Part shown: piece after piece, positions 46,486 through 57,425 of the stretch
Numbering within the stretch: the stretch's first letter is position 1
How the letters are laid out: each line of letters starts with the position of its first letter
DNA from: Blastomyces gilchristii SLH14081
Taxonomy: Eukaryota > Ascomycota > Eurotiomycetes > Onygenales > Ajellomycetaceae
Assembly: GCF_000003855.2 (NCBI RefSeq)
Contig: NW_003101681.1
Location: 6,665,170-6,729,169, forward strand
Direction: 5' to 3'
Length of the DNA stretch: 64,000 nucleotides
Position numbers and translations under genes: made by a program
Notes under the pieces: model-generated
The model's input: only the letters and a program-made list of their open reading frames with translations
Told to the model about the DNA's origin: nothing
Database searches by the model: none

Positions 46486-49352
46486 TTAGCGATATTGTTC
46501 ATACTGGACATCCAATAAAGGACCCAGCATGTCAAAAAAATCCTGTCCACCTGACCACCCAAGCTGATTAGGTCCTAGGCCAGCAAAACTCATCAGAGGA
46601 TCGTGTTGGAAAGAAATTTGATCGAGAGTTCCAGTTGGAGGATGCATAGGCAAATAGCCGCTCGGTTCGCTAGTTGCCACAGAGACATTTGACGAGCCGC
46701 GCGAACTGTAATCTTGTTTTGGCGACATCAAGGGCTCCGTGTTTGCTGAGTCGACAGGAGGGTCGTAAGCGTGATTATTAGCGGTTATGGGAATGTCGGA
46801 TGTTGCTCTATCTTCAAATTGATTACGTTGTGACGGCGTATTGCCGGCTGTCATATTCCCGCTCTGAGGATGCTCATTTCCTAATGTTCCCATTACGCGA
46901 CTCCGAAGGCTAGATGCTAATGCGGTGAGAAGTTCACCGAATCGGTTGCTCAAGTGGACGTCGTCCACTACGCATGTACAAAGCGCCTCTGCAGTGCGCT
47001 CAACTAACTCCAGTGAGACTATAGTCTCTTCATCCTTGACCCCAAGGGCAAATGCCTAAAGCACTAGACATTAGGATTTTTTAAAACAAAAAGGGCGGAA
47101 AATCCACGTCACAGTGAACGAAACACATACCTTCAGGCAGAACATAGCTCCCGCCAGAATCCTTGAATAAGTTCGTATGGGGACATGTCGTAGGCGATTG
47201 TTAGGTACGAGATCCTCCACGACGGTCTGCAAAATTGCCCTAGCAGCGAAAACTACTTCCATAAAGTATTCCTTATTTCCTTCGAAGGTATTCAGCACCG
47301 ATGAAACTCGCATATCCGTACCATCATTGGTACCTCGGCCACGGTGTTCAATAACAGCCTGAAGAGCTACACTATTAATAGACACTCGAACATAGCCATA
47401 CTCTATTGAAAGTATAGCCCTCATTGGCTTTGATACTGTGTATAGGCAACGTTAGATCGTAATCTGCACGTAGAAAGTGGTACAACTACGGCGAAGCAAC
47501 TTACGTTTTGCTCGATCAAATTCCACCTGCCACTCTCTAAGCAAGGGATTAAGAACACGAAGAATTGCAAGATATTCGCCGCTTCGAACCATCTCCTTTG
47601 TCCGATCTCGAGATGTAAACAGCAGTTCGTTCCCTCGTTTCATGAGAGACGCAACACCTATCCAACATCGAATTGTATCTCCGTGCTTCAGACCAGCCTC
47701 ATGGTGAGTCACGGAAACGGACGTCAGATTTTTCCACCCTACGTTAGTGAGCAGTCTGTCCACTTTCAATGGTTCGGGCGATATATGGCTTTCTTACCTA
47801 GCCTTCCTGATGTCTGGGTGAGATATACCCAAAGTAAATGCTGTACGCGATACGCCCGTTGGCTCGAGGACGGATCATTCCATATGTCTCGGCGAGACTC
47901 TCGAGCTCCTATGGTTGTGTTGTCATATTCGTCAAAGATACCAAGCTCAACCGCAAGAGCCAGCGCATTCCCCAGCATGGACCAGCACATACGATCCGAT
48001 CTCCAAACAGGCTCTAGCCAATCAATCCGAATGCGGCCACCAATCCCCGCGGTACTAGCCCGAGGCCGTCGGACATCATCTTTGACTATTATGCTATCTC
48101 CGTCATCGCCTGCTGGGACATTAAGGGAGCGGGGATGCCACTCAGAAAGAAGAAGCAAAGCCTCGCACGTTCCCAGTGTGCGAAGACTTCCAAAGTTCGA
48201 CCCAGCAAGAGCGGATTCAGCAGCCTGGCCGGAACAATCAGTTGAGGAACCGTTATCATGCGTGGCCCCAGCGAACTGTTCCTGCCCGAAGATCATGCGA
48301 GAAATCATTCCTTGTAGATGTTGCCACAGGCGTTCATGGACCATATAAGACCTAGAAATTGATCCGGCACCTGAGAATTTCATATACCGTGAGGCAAGCG
48401 TCAAGATTGTGACGGCAAGGATGGGTTCTTCTTCCAGCAAAGTTGGATGCGTTGATGGGTCCTGGAAAGAGGAGGAAGAAATAGGCGTAAACGGCGCGAG
48501 GTAGGCATGGAAATAATTAACAAGTTCTATGGCTTCTTCTGCAGTAAAAAGGCCCGTTCGAACAAAACGCAAGTTTGACCAGGGCTGGCGAGAATCATCG
48601 GTCACGGAGCCGTGCTTACTTGACGATGCTACCGACGGCCTTATGGGACCGCTGGTGGCTGTGGAAGGCCCGGCAGATGCTGTAGTGCCAGGAGGATTTC
48701 CCCGGTCTCGTTCGCTATGCCTCCCTGCTTCCCAGAGAAGCTTTAGGGCATCGTGGGAAGTGTAGGCAGCGTCACGAAGGAGGGCTGCCACTGTTTTCTC
48801 GCCGCCTGACGAGCTAGCTTGCGGTCCATAGTCACTGGAGGTCATCCGCATTAGGATATCCTGAGGGATTTTGATTTGGCTACCATTACCAATCCCAATC
48901 CGTGTTGCAAGTGAGTGGGCAGCTGAATTAAACTCATTAAGGTTGTTGCCATGGGGGCTAGTAACGGGACTTCCAAATGCACTAGGTCTGTCGGACTGAG
49001 GCAGATATCCCTCTTCTGGCTGTTGAGTAGTCTGTCGAGAGGTTCCCGCTGCAGTCCCCGCCTTCTTTTTCCCCCTTGTAGCGGAGAAATGGCAAAATTT
49101 ACGTTCTCGCCGACATCTTCCACAAGGACCATCGTGAGGAGAGTCAACGGATCCCAGGTCGCAGCGAACTCTACGTTCGCGACAGGGAATACAAGCCTAT
49201 AATGAATGAGTCTACCGAATCCAAAACAGCCGAAGTGTAGTGAGGGTAAAGGAATAATAAGAGAGCAAAAATGATAGCCATATATGCAATCCGGTTTCGG
49301 AGGGTCTTACCTGATAAGCCCGCTTGTGGACGCGAGCCGGAGCGGTGGACAT
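46486..49352 (-). CDS. Zn2Cys6 fungal transcription factor, five exons
   Basis: Proposed exons on the minus strand: 49352-49311, 49196-47798, 47738-47505, 47435-47131 and 47055-46486. The four GT-AG introns are 114, 59, 69 and 75 bp, and a ctaac branch site is visible in the 59-bp one. Together they give 2550 bp, 849 residues, with no stop. The start is the ATG at 49352, because only that exon continues in frame into the zinc cluster: K-R-A-Y-Q-A-C-I-P-C-R-E-R-R-V-R-C, then C-G-R-C-R-R-E-R-K-F-C (six Cys, residues about 16-55). This binuclear cluster binds DNA in the nucleus. The middle has the fungal-specific regulatory region, including L-L-L-S-E-W-H-P-R-S-L-N-V-P. The C-terminus is Ser/Asn/Pro-rich, a likely activation region. 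It is undecayed and probably functional. Its target may be the adjacent, co-oriented cyclodeaminase gene (inference). Confidence 0.9.
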
Positions 49353-49370
49353 GGCCGGTTGGATAGCCGA

Positions 49371-49397
49371 CACTCACTCACTCACTCACTCACTCAC
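49371..49397. repeat. (CTCA)n microsatellite in the transcription factor leader
   Basis: Six to seven tetranucleotide units about 20 bp upstream of the proposed start codon (minus strand), hence in the 5' UTR or core promoter of the transcription factor. Confidence 0.85.
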
Positions 49398-49964
49398 ACG
49401 GAACGCTAAACGATGGAGACTGTTGTGGGAGATGGCAAAGGCGAGGGTTATTCAAGCAGCAAACGCACCAGGCCGAACAACAAACAACAACAGAGGACAA
49501 GACACCGATAACCAACTGAACCCTCGCTGGCCTTCCGCTTGCTTGCTTACTTGCTGGAATGGCCAAAAAACCTCCTGCATCCGCCGCGTTGGCCGGCGTC
49601 CACATCGCAAGTCACGGGACTCCCGTCAACTAGGTTAGTTAACTAATTAGGTAGCTAACGTTTAATGGGAATTCCGTGGCAACTTCTCCGCACGCGGGGG
49701 CTTGGCATCAATCGCCCGGCCGAGAGAGCTTTTTTGGGTGAAACCAGACTGCAACATCGGCTCGGGTTGGGAGAATCCGAGAATGAATTATTATGGGATG
49801 AACAGCGTGGTCAGCTCAGCGGGTGCTGGGGACAGTGACTGCTAGGTGCTAGGTGCTAGGTGCTAGGGAGGGGGATGGGGCGGGGGGTGGGCAAGAATGT
49901 AATAAAATAAAATATATACATACATACATACATACACGCATACATACACATACATCGAGCTTGT
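49398..49964. other. Intergenic DNA between cyclodeaminase and transcription factor
   Basis: Holds the 3' UTR of the upstream gene and the promoter of the downstream gene, both on the minus strand. Contains (gctaggt)4 at 49841-49868, a G-rich run after it, and an (acat)n tract at about 49914-49955 just beyond the cyclodeaminase stop. No gene. The frames on both strands (49324-49638, 49390-49605) look incidental. Confidence 0.6.
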
Positions 49965-51029
49965 TTAAAACGACTCAATCTGAATGCCAATTCCTTTCCC
50001 TCTCGCGACGTTCAGCAATTCCCTGCCGATAGCAATGTCCATAATCCCCATCCCAACACACTTAAATATCGTGTTTCCCTCCAAAAGCGGCGCCTCTCTC
50101 CCCTCGGCTCCTTCGAATGGGAATGGCAATTCGCCCACCTCCACCAGCTCGTCCTTCTGTACATTCGCCTTGATCAACTCCCCAGCCTCTTCCAGGCATG
50201 CCTCTTTCGAGTCCACCAGGATATTGCTCCCCGATAACAGCGTTGCAGAGTCGATCTCCTCCATGTGTGGCTTGTATGATCCAACCAGGGAAATAAATCG
50301 GGTCTTACGCTCACTTTGGTCACCATGATGTAGATATGAATCGGGGAATAGCGGCTGAGAAGACGGAGTGCAGCAAAAGATAGCATCGGCTGCTTCAAGG
50401 ATATTCCGTAATTTGGGGTCGAAATCCGGTTCCTCGTTGGAAATGGAGCTAAATGTAATCTGAGGAAACTGACTTCGGAGCTCTGCTAGGAGTGTTGTGT
50501 CAAACTTCACCAAAGTCTCCACGCGCCGGTTCACAATAGTAACGGTCGTGATCTTTGCTGCTACTAATAGTAGTGACAATCGGATATGCCACTCGGCCTG
50601 CTTACCAGCACCGAAAACTACAATATTCGCTTGTTCCGGGAGTCTGTGGTGCAAGAGGGCGATCATAGACGCCAACGCTGTCCGGAAGGCGGTAATCTGC
50701 TGTGCATTGAGTAGGCCCTGTAGTTCGCCCTCTGGGGAGAAAATATTGATTGCCCCCTTTGCGGTGCCGCCACCTCCAGGGAGGGTGACAATTTTGATAC
50801 CAGTTGTAGTTCTGGTGTCTGACGCAGGCATAAAGAGTGTCGTGTGGTGTAGGCTTGTAACTATCGTTTCACGAATGGGCTGATGCAGTAATTTAGTTGG
50901 CGCTGGGTTTGAATTTTCCCTGGAATAAACCGCGAGTGCGTTCCATAGGGAATGAAGGAGCCGTCGACAGTCATCGACTGTGAGCCCCTGAAGGATTGGG
51001 GAGATGCCATTGTCTCGAAGGAGCAGCAT
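49965..51029 (-). CDS. Ornithine cyclodeaminase / mu-crystallin family protein
   Basis: An intronless 354-residue frame, the normal length of the family. Conserved blocks: T-G-I-K-I-V-T-L-P (residues 76-84, substrate Lys), L-N-A-Q-Q-I-T-A-F-R-T-A (107-118, conserved Arg), the dinucleotide-binding loop V-V-F-G-A-G-K-Q-A-E-W-H (137-148), G-S-Y-K-P-H-M-E-E-I-D (250-260), L-V-D-S (271-274, conserved Asp) and G-M-G-I-M-D-I-A-I-G-R-E-L near the end. Members are NAD(P)-dependent and cytosolic. They include ornithine cyclodeaminase (ornithine to proline plus ammonia), ketimine reductases and amino-acid dehydrogenases of secondary metabolism. The substrate cannot be told from sequence. The gene is undecayed. 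It lies about 0.6 kb upstream of the co-oriented transcription factor gene. Confidence 0.92.
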   Translation of the reverse strand: MLLLRDNGISPILQGLTVDDCRRLLHSLWNALAVYSRENSNPAPTKLLHQPIRETIVTSLHHTTLFMPASDTRTTTGIKIVTLPGGGGTAKGAINIFSPEGELQGLLNAQQITAFRTALASMIALLHHRLPEQANIVVFGAGKQAEWHIRLSLLLVAAKITTVTIVNRRVETLVKFDTTLLAELRSQFPQITFSSISNEEPDFDPKLRNILEAADAIFCCTPSSQPLFPDSYLHHGDQSERKTRFISLVGSYKPHMEEIDSATLLSGSNILVDSKEACLEEAGELIKANVQKDELVEVGELPFPFEGAEGREAPLLEGNTIFKCVGMGIMDIAIGRELLNVARGKGIGIQIESF

Positions 51030-51030
51030 G

Positions 51031-51040
51031 TCTTTTATAC
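51031..51040 (-). promoter_or_regulatory. TATA-like box at the cyclodeaminase start
   Basis: On the minus strand gtataaaaga lies directly before the ATG (8-10 bp upstream). That is too close for a leader if it is the working TATA box. Either it is coincidental or transcription starts elsewhere. The N-terminal residues look right for the family, so I keep the ATG at 51029. Confidence 0.3.
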
Positions 51041-51222
51041 AGGGGGATGGAGCGAACCAGCTGATATATTTTTTTTGTCCAAGCTATGAGTGGCTTCAGG
51101 TGTGTTTATCTGTTGGGGGTCTCGGCTTGATCGGCCCTTCTACCAGCAGTGCGCTGGTAGTGACTGAGCGCTTTTGCCCCGATAAAATTAAAATCAACAC
51201 CCACCCTGAAGAAGTGGTTAGC

Positions 51223-51311
51223 TGTTGGCCGCTACGGCCGTTGCGGTTAGCGATCCCACTAGATCCCGTGACCCACCACTATATTACCTAGGTATGCTCT
51301 GGTAGATAGAT
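51223..51311 (-). repeat. Right inverted repeat of the candidate DNA element (inner part)
   Basis: The reverse complement matches 34452-34540. The matching continues at 60124-60152, on the far side of element C, so the full right repeat is 118 bp against 110 bp on the left. The right copy has about nine extra bases (acctagg region) and fewer G-to-A changes. Confidence 0.7.
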
Positions 51312-52108
51312 TATTATTATTATTATTATTCTTCAATTATAAATGTATGCAGTCAGAGACTATAACATCTACCAGAGAACTTTTAGTTCTCAGAGTTTTT
51401 TCTATATCTGTAAAGTTAACTATTATACATTCACTAATTTCAGATATATAAAATCAGAAAATTTCAGCTCAGAATATAAAAACTGTTTATAAATTACAGT
51501 ATTTTAACATCTTCTGATACTTTAAAATCATTTGATAATATCATGACAAAAGAAAAGAGAACATAGTCTTAAAGATAGATATATTAAATAGATAGATAAA
51601 AAAGAATTGAAAGAAAAAAATAAAGTAAAGAGAGACTGTAATAAAATAAATTATTAAAAGATAGTATATAGCTATTTTAATAGACTATATCTGATTAATT
51701 TTCTTCTCTTTATATTCAGATATTTCTGAATTTAGCTATTTTCTTATAGCTGCTTGAGTTTCTGATAGAAAGTTTATTAAGTATTTAATTTCTATTTCAG
51801 TTGAGAATAAGAATCTTATATTTAATTAATTTAAATTATACTTCTCTTTTAATCTGACTCTGAGACTATTATATAATATATAGTGTATTATAATATACTT
51901 AGAATTCTGATTTATATTGCAGAATAAGTATTCTATTAAATCAAATCTATCATTAAATCTTTATATATAAGATTTAAAATAGTCATATTCTAGTTTCAGC
52001 TATATTATAGATGAGAATATTTTCTTTTAAGATTTAATTAAATAAGATTTCTACTTGGGTTTTGTTTCAAATCTTGAATAATATATACTCTTCTTTTGTT
52101 TCTGCCAG
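51312..52108 (-). pseudogene. LINE 3' end in element C (ORF2 tail and 3' UTR)
   Basis: Corresponds to about 16760-17561 of element A: the end of ORF2 with the CCHC-like motif, then the 3' UTR with (ATT)n tail. Heavily decayed, no open frame. Confidence 0.7.
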
Positions 52109-52339
52109 CTACAGGCGCTAGTCACTCGCAGAATACATCTTAAGCTAATTATATTTAACTCTCTATAATTAACTGATCACTGCATCTGTTCTCTCAGACC
52201 AGTCACTAATTTTCAGAGATATTAGTTAGTCACTGTCATCACTCACTTGATAATGTACACATCAAGCTTTCAGTTGCTGATCTCAGTTTCATTAGATACT
52301 TTTAGATCTATTAATCAGCTATTATAGTCTTACTCTGTG

Positions 52340-52597
52340 TGTAAGAAATCCCGCTTCTTGTGAATTCTTTACCTCTATTCCTATCTCTCATGTAATTAAT
52401 AGGGCTAGCGGGCCTTGACTACACACAACTATATAGACTGGAGTTTGCAAATACTATTCATAACTCAGCTTGAATACTATTACACATTTAATCTCTATAT
52501 TTTATCTTTCTACTGTGAATACTTCTAGTAGTTAACAGTACATATCATGTCAAGCTGTAAACATCTGAATAATCACCTGTGAGCACTTATTCTTACA
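52340..52597 (+). repeat. 5' LTR of Gypsy-C
   Basis: 258 bp with perfect 8-bp terminal inverted repeats (tgtaagaa/ttcttaca). Its last 50 bp are more decayed than in the 3' LTR. Confidence 0.92.
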
Positions 52598-54480
52598 TTT
52601 CAAGCTCAGTCAGTCAGCAACTGCCTGTTATGACTGAAAGAACTAGAAACTTATATACTTCAATCCCTGTAAACTCTACTGCAGGCATTCAGAAGTAGTC
52701 ACTCAAATCATGAATAACTCTTATAAAAGAAGTCTCAGAGAACTTATTAATTACTTACAGAACATTATTCTCTGCATCTGTGACAGAGAAACTCTCTGAA
52801 CTCATGAATGAATTAATCTTAGTAAAGAACATTCTTGAGCATCTTCTGCAGAATTAAGCTATTTTTCTATAAGAAATACTTACTACTTACAAACACTCTT
52901 AAACTGAGTCTCTAGACATAATCTTCAGAGATATCTGTGAACTGAAAAGAAACTTTCTTAAGCTATAATCACTTAAGATCACTTATCAAATCACAATCTA
53001 TAAAAGCTTTTATAAGTTTGTATTTGAAATTGACTCATAAGCTCAGCTGTGTGATATAAAAGATGAAGAAGCTGTTATCTATATAATAACAGATCTCTAT
53101 TACACTGAAGTCAAGAACTGACTGAATTATCTAGAGAATAATTATAAGAGATTTCACTGATCTGTTCTTAAGACCTATCTAAAGAATAAGTTAAGAGACT
53201 TTATAAACTGAACAGAGAACATCTGAGCTATAATCATTAATATTAGAAAAAGAGGTGAGAAATCTGATAAAGACTACTCACAGCACTTTATAAAATTATG
53301 ATATGAATTGAGATCTGTGAAAACAGGACTCTGAAATAAGACCTGAATAATGATATTTATAGAGAGACTGAATAAAGATATGTAGAATAAGCTTATTAAG
53401 TAAGACTCTAAGTTCTTGACTCTGAAGAAGCTGATGACTCTCATTCACTACTTACAGATCACTGTAAGAATCACAGATCTGTGAAGAGTGAATCACTGAT
53501 CAGCTCTGTAAGAGTCAGAATAACAGAGAACAGATTTATCAGAAAAAGATAATAAGATATAGAGAGATTTATATCTGACTACTAAGTAGAGAGAAAGAGC
53601 TTCACAAGCTCTTATAAACAGAGTGTATAATAGAGAGATTAAGAAAAAGAAACTCTACTTTATCTATTCTAAATCAGAACATCTCTGCACAAACTGTTCA
53701 GACAAATTAAAATAGAAATTTAAGAAGTTATAAACAGAGTTAGTAACAGCCTTCTTAAGAGTCTTGAAACTGATACCTGAATCTGTTACTCTCTCAATGA
53801 AAATACTTGCTTATGAAGAGAGACTGCACTGCAGTACTGCTGCTTTATAAGTATGAGAAGTATTAATAAACTCAGAATCTCAGATCACTGTGATATCTCT
53901 AAAGCTCACAGAGTAAATAAGCTGAAAGATGAAAACTAAGAATCTACTCTTATAATAAACAGGATGTGAGAACTCAGATCTGAGAACTGAGAGACTTATA
54001 AGAGTTATCTTTGAATTATAAGATCTCTCTGAAATCTGAAGAAGATTTGTGAAAACTGTGATTATTATAAACATCACAGATGACATATACTTAAGACTTG
54101 CATGATTTCAAAGACATAATTTACACATAGCTATCTGTGAGTCAGGTTTATACTTCTGATCAGTATTAATAGACTTACTTACAGAGATAGAATCAGTTAA
54201 TACTGCAGAGTTAATTAGAGAAGACAAGCTCATCTATATAATGATTTTATAAGTATCTGAGAATCTCATGATTATGAAAACTAAGCTTTAGATATTAGAG
54301 AAATACTGAGATCTCATAGAGATATTCAGCTCAGTAAAGGCAGCTGAGCTTCTCTCTCACTATGAGAAGAATCTGATAATAGATTTGATAGAAGAATAGA
54401 AACTCTTCTGAGAATTAATCTATAAGCTCTTTCATTATGAGACAGAGATCTTGCAGATCTATATAAAGAAGAATCTGAAG
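52598..54480 (+). pseudogene. Gypsy-C gag and protease region
   Basis: A plus-strand decayed frame. A knuckle relic at about 53651-53710 reads Y-F-I-Y-S-K-S-E-H-L-C-T-N-C-S-D, from C-x2-C-x4-H-x4-C with the first cysteines lost. A protease should lie at about 53950-54250, but its active site cannot be read with confidence. The minus-strand frame 53880-54086 is a shadow. Confidence 0.55.
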
Positions 54481-54489
54481 AATAACTTT

Positions 54490-55740
54490 ATCTAATCTTC
54501 ACAGGTCTCTGCAGAAGTCTCTGTGATATTTATAAAGAAGAAGAATGAAGATCTCAGATTATATGTAGATTATTATGATCTGAACTTCAAGATAATAAAG
54601 AGCTGCTATTCTCTGTCTCTGATTAAGAATGTAATCAACTGTCTCACAGAAGCTGTCATATTCATACAACTGAATATAATTAATATATATATATGACTGT
54701 GAATACAGTCTGAGAATGAATGAAAGACTGTCTTTAGAACTGCACTGAGATTATTTGAATATCTAGTGATGTCTTTTGATCTGACTAATACTTCTGCAGC
54801 ATTTCAGTCTTTTATTAATAAAATACTTCATATATATCTTAATATCTTTATAATAATATATCTGAATGATGTGATGATGTACTTTATAAAGAAGAAAGAA
54901 CACACTGAGCATGTGCAAAGTGTGTTAAAGGTCTTAGATAAGACAGAACTATATATTAAGCTTATAAAGTGCATCTTCAGTGTCTGCTGAATTAATTTTC
55001 TAGAATATGTAATCACTGCAGATAGTATTCAGATGAAATCTTCACAGATTAAGACTATTTTATCATGATCAGAGTTAACTAGTATTCATGAGATTCAGAT
55101 CTTTCTGAGCTTTGTGAATTTCTATAGATAATTTATCTTTGTGTTTACAAGAATCTTCTTGATTCTTACAGATATACTGAAGAATGAAAATAAGAAGAAG
55201 TCATTCTGTGAATAGAGAATGAAAAGATTATTAAGAAGAGAGAACTGTAAGAACTTTCTTATTTTAAAAGCTTGTAAGATCTTTGTAAGATTAAAACAGA
55301 TATTCACAGATACAGTGATACTATTTCACTTTAATTTCTTACTCTTAATCAGATTAAAGACAGATATCTTCTTCTTTATAATTTCAGAAATAGTCTTACA
55401 ACTACAGTCAAATGAGAACTGAGTTTCAGTGATCTTTTTCTTATAAAAGATGTAATCTGCAGAGATTAACTATGACATTCATGATCAGAAGCTTCTCATA
55501 ATAGTGAAATTCTTCTGTCACTAGTATCACTACTTTAAGAATCTCATAACAGTGATTACTGTTAGAACTGATCATAACAGCTTATAACAGTTTACTTCAA
55601 TTAAGAAACTCTCATATTGATAAATTCACTGAACTCAGAGACTGAGTGAGTTCTGGTTCAAGATAGAATATATCAAGAAAACTAAGAACTCAGTGAACAG
55701 ATTCTCTCACAGATCAGACTATGTTAAGAAGATCAGAATA
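54490..55740 (+). pseudogene. Gypsy-C reverse transcriptase and RNase H
   Basis: The open piece 54766-54990 contains M-S-F-D-L-T-N-T-S-A-A-F-Q-S-F-I-N and the catalytic box as Y-L-N-D-V (normally Y-L-D-D-V), then K-T-E-L-Y-I-K-L-I-K-C. RNase H and the tether end with T-D-H-N-S-L-Q-Q-F and K-I-E-Y-I-K-K-T-K-N-S-V at about 55560-55690. Non-functional. Confidence 0.83.
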
Positions 55741-56179
55741 ACAGACATAGAGAGACTAGAGAAGACAGAAAAGCTTTACAGAATGCTCAGACTGAGTGTT
55801 ATAAAGAGATTGACTGAAGAGTCTCTCAATTTCTTATAAGAGAAAAGAGAGAAGAGAGAGAAGAAGTCTGTATAACTACTCTCTATAACACTAAGAGTCA
55901 ACACTCTGAGAATCTTCACAAGAATTCTTGAAGAGAGTATCTATAATCTGAAGAATTTGCAGACTTTGAGAAGTACTGTGAAAGATCTGATATAAGAAGA
56001 AACAGAGTATAAGTCTTTATAAGATCTTCTATTCAGATTATCTGAACTGTAACTGAAGAATAAATATACTCAGTATATTTAAAAACTGTTCACAGCAGAA
56101 ATCAACTCTGCAGAAATAAAGAATTAAAGAGACTTAAATAATCTCTTATAAAGAGAGAGTTGAATTTATATATCTATGA

Positions 56180-57230
56180 ATAAGTTTCTACATATAGAAC
56201 TTATCAAAAGGTATTATAACTCTTCTCTAGTGAGTTATTTTACAGATACTAGAACTTATAAGTTGCTTATAAGAAAATACTTCTGACTGAAGATATGAGA
56301 ACTTATAAAGAAGATAGTGAATTCTTGTACTATTTATCAGAGTTCACAGATAGTGTGATTCAGATTATATAAAGAACTTACTTCTCTACTCATCTCACAG
56401 AAACCTTGAGAACAGCTAGGAATAAATGCTCTTATGAGCCTCTCAGAAAGCAAGAATATATATAATGCCTGCTTTGACAGTGTGCTGATGATAGTAAATC
56501 ACTTCATCAAGATAGTATACTTTATACTCATCTATAAGAACTTGAAGTCAAAGAATTTGACTTATATCTTTATCTGTGATGTGATCTGATTGCATGAATT
56601 ATCTGTGAATATTATCTTAGATAGAGAATTAATCTTCACAGAAGAGTTCTGATCTGATCTGATAACTATACTGAAGATCTCATAAGATCTAAGCACAGCT
56701 TTTCATCAACAGACAGATGATCAGATAGAATATCTAATGAGTATATTAAAACAGTATCTGTAATGCTTTGTCAATTACAATCAGAATGACTGAATGCATT
56801 GATTATCACTTACAGAGTTTATATACAACAACTTAAAGTATGTCAGCACAGATAAAACCCTCTTTGAGATACTTACTAAGACTCATCTGTGAATAATCTT
56901 AATGAACCTGTAAGAGTATACTATAGAGTATGATGATGTCTGTGAACAGGCTGAGAGAATTCAGAAGATCTGGGAGAAAGTCTGTGAATTCTTGAGAAAG
57001 ACTTAAGAGTATCAGAAGAGATACTATAACTTCAAGTATATTATAAAGAGTTTCAAGAAAGATAATAGAGTCTGACTGAGTCTAGAAAACATTATTATAT
57101 AGAGATCTAGCAAGAAGCTGAATCTCTTATAGATAGAGTTTTATAAGATTATAAAGAAAGTTAGCTCACAGTTCTACAGGTTGAAACTGTCATCTGAGTT
57201 GTAAATATACAATATTTTTCATGTCTCTTT
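56180..57230 (+). pseudogene. Gypsy-C integrase
   Basis: The frame with stops shows N-A-C-F-D-S-V-L-M-I-V-N-H-F-I-K (core, about 56460-56510), then Q-Q-T-D-D-Q-I-E-Y-L (about 56705-56735, H-P-Q-T-D-G-Q-T-E block with the catalytic Glu). The conserved C-terminal segment ends in Y-R-L-K-L...F-H-V-S-L-L-C-K-Y-K at about 57170-57245, typical of chromoviruses. Non-functional. Confidence 0.82.
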
Positions 57231-57289
57231 ACTCTGTAAATATAAGAAATTCTCAGAAGAGAATTCTGTGACTCATCACTCTATTCACA

Positions 57290-57425
57290 AAGCACTAGAG
57301 AGTGAAAGAGAATATCAGGTCAAAGAAATTATTGACTCAGAGAAGTGAGATCACAAGCTCTAATTCAAGATTCAGTGATAAGAGTATTCTGATAAGATAA
57401 ATAAGTTCACTTAAGAATTATCTGA
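57290..57425 (+). pseudogene. Gypsy-C chromodomain relic
   Basis: After the integrase C-terminus comes E-R-E-Y-Q-V-K-E-I-I-D-S-E-K and, after stops, an F-K-I-Q...E-Y-S-D-K block. The order fits a chromodomain (E-Y-x-V-E-x-I-L...Y-L-V-K-W-x-G-Y). Such domains steer integration to silent chromatin. Many residues are lost. Confidence 0.5.

Noticed and set aside
47177..48765. Plus-strand frames opposite the transcription factor (47177, 47477, 47683, 48529)
   Set aside because: They are antisense to well-supported exons and show no domain. The spliced minus-strand gene explains the region.
50497..51291. Plus-strand frames opposite the cyclodeaminase gene (49984, 50497, 51004)
   Set aside because: Antisense shadows of a conserved enzyme gene. 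51004-51291 also runs into the inverted repeat.
34431..51311. Interpretation as a Starship-type element with a DUF3435 tyrosine recombinase
   Set aside because: No tyrosine-recombinase signature was found near either end, and the long minus-strand frame reads as DUF6589-like. Starships also lack long inverted repeats of this kind.
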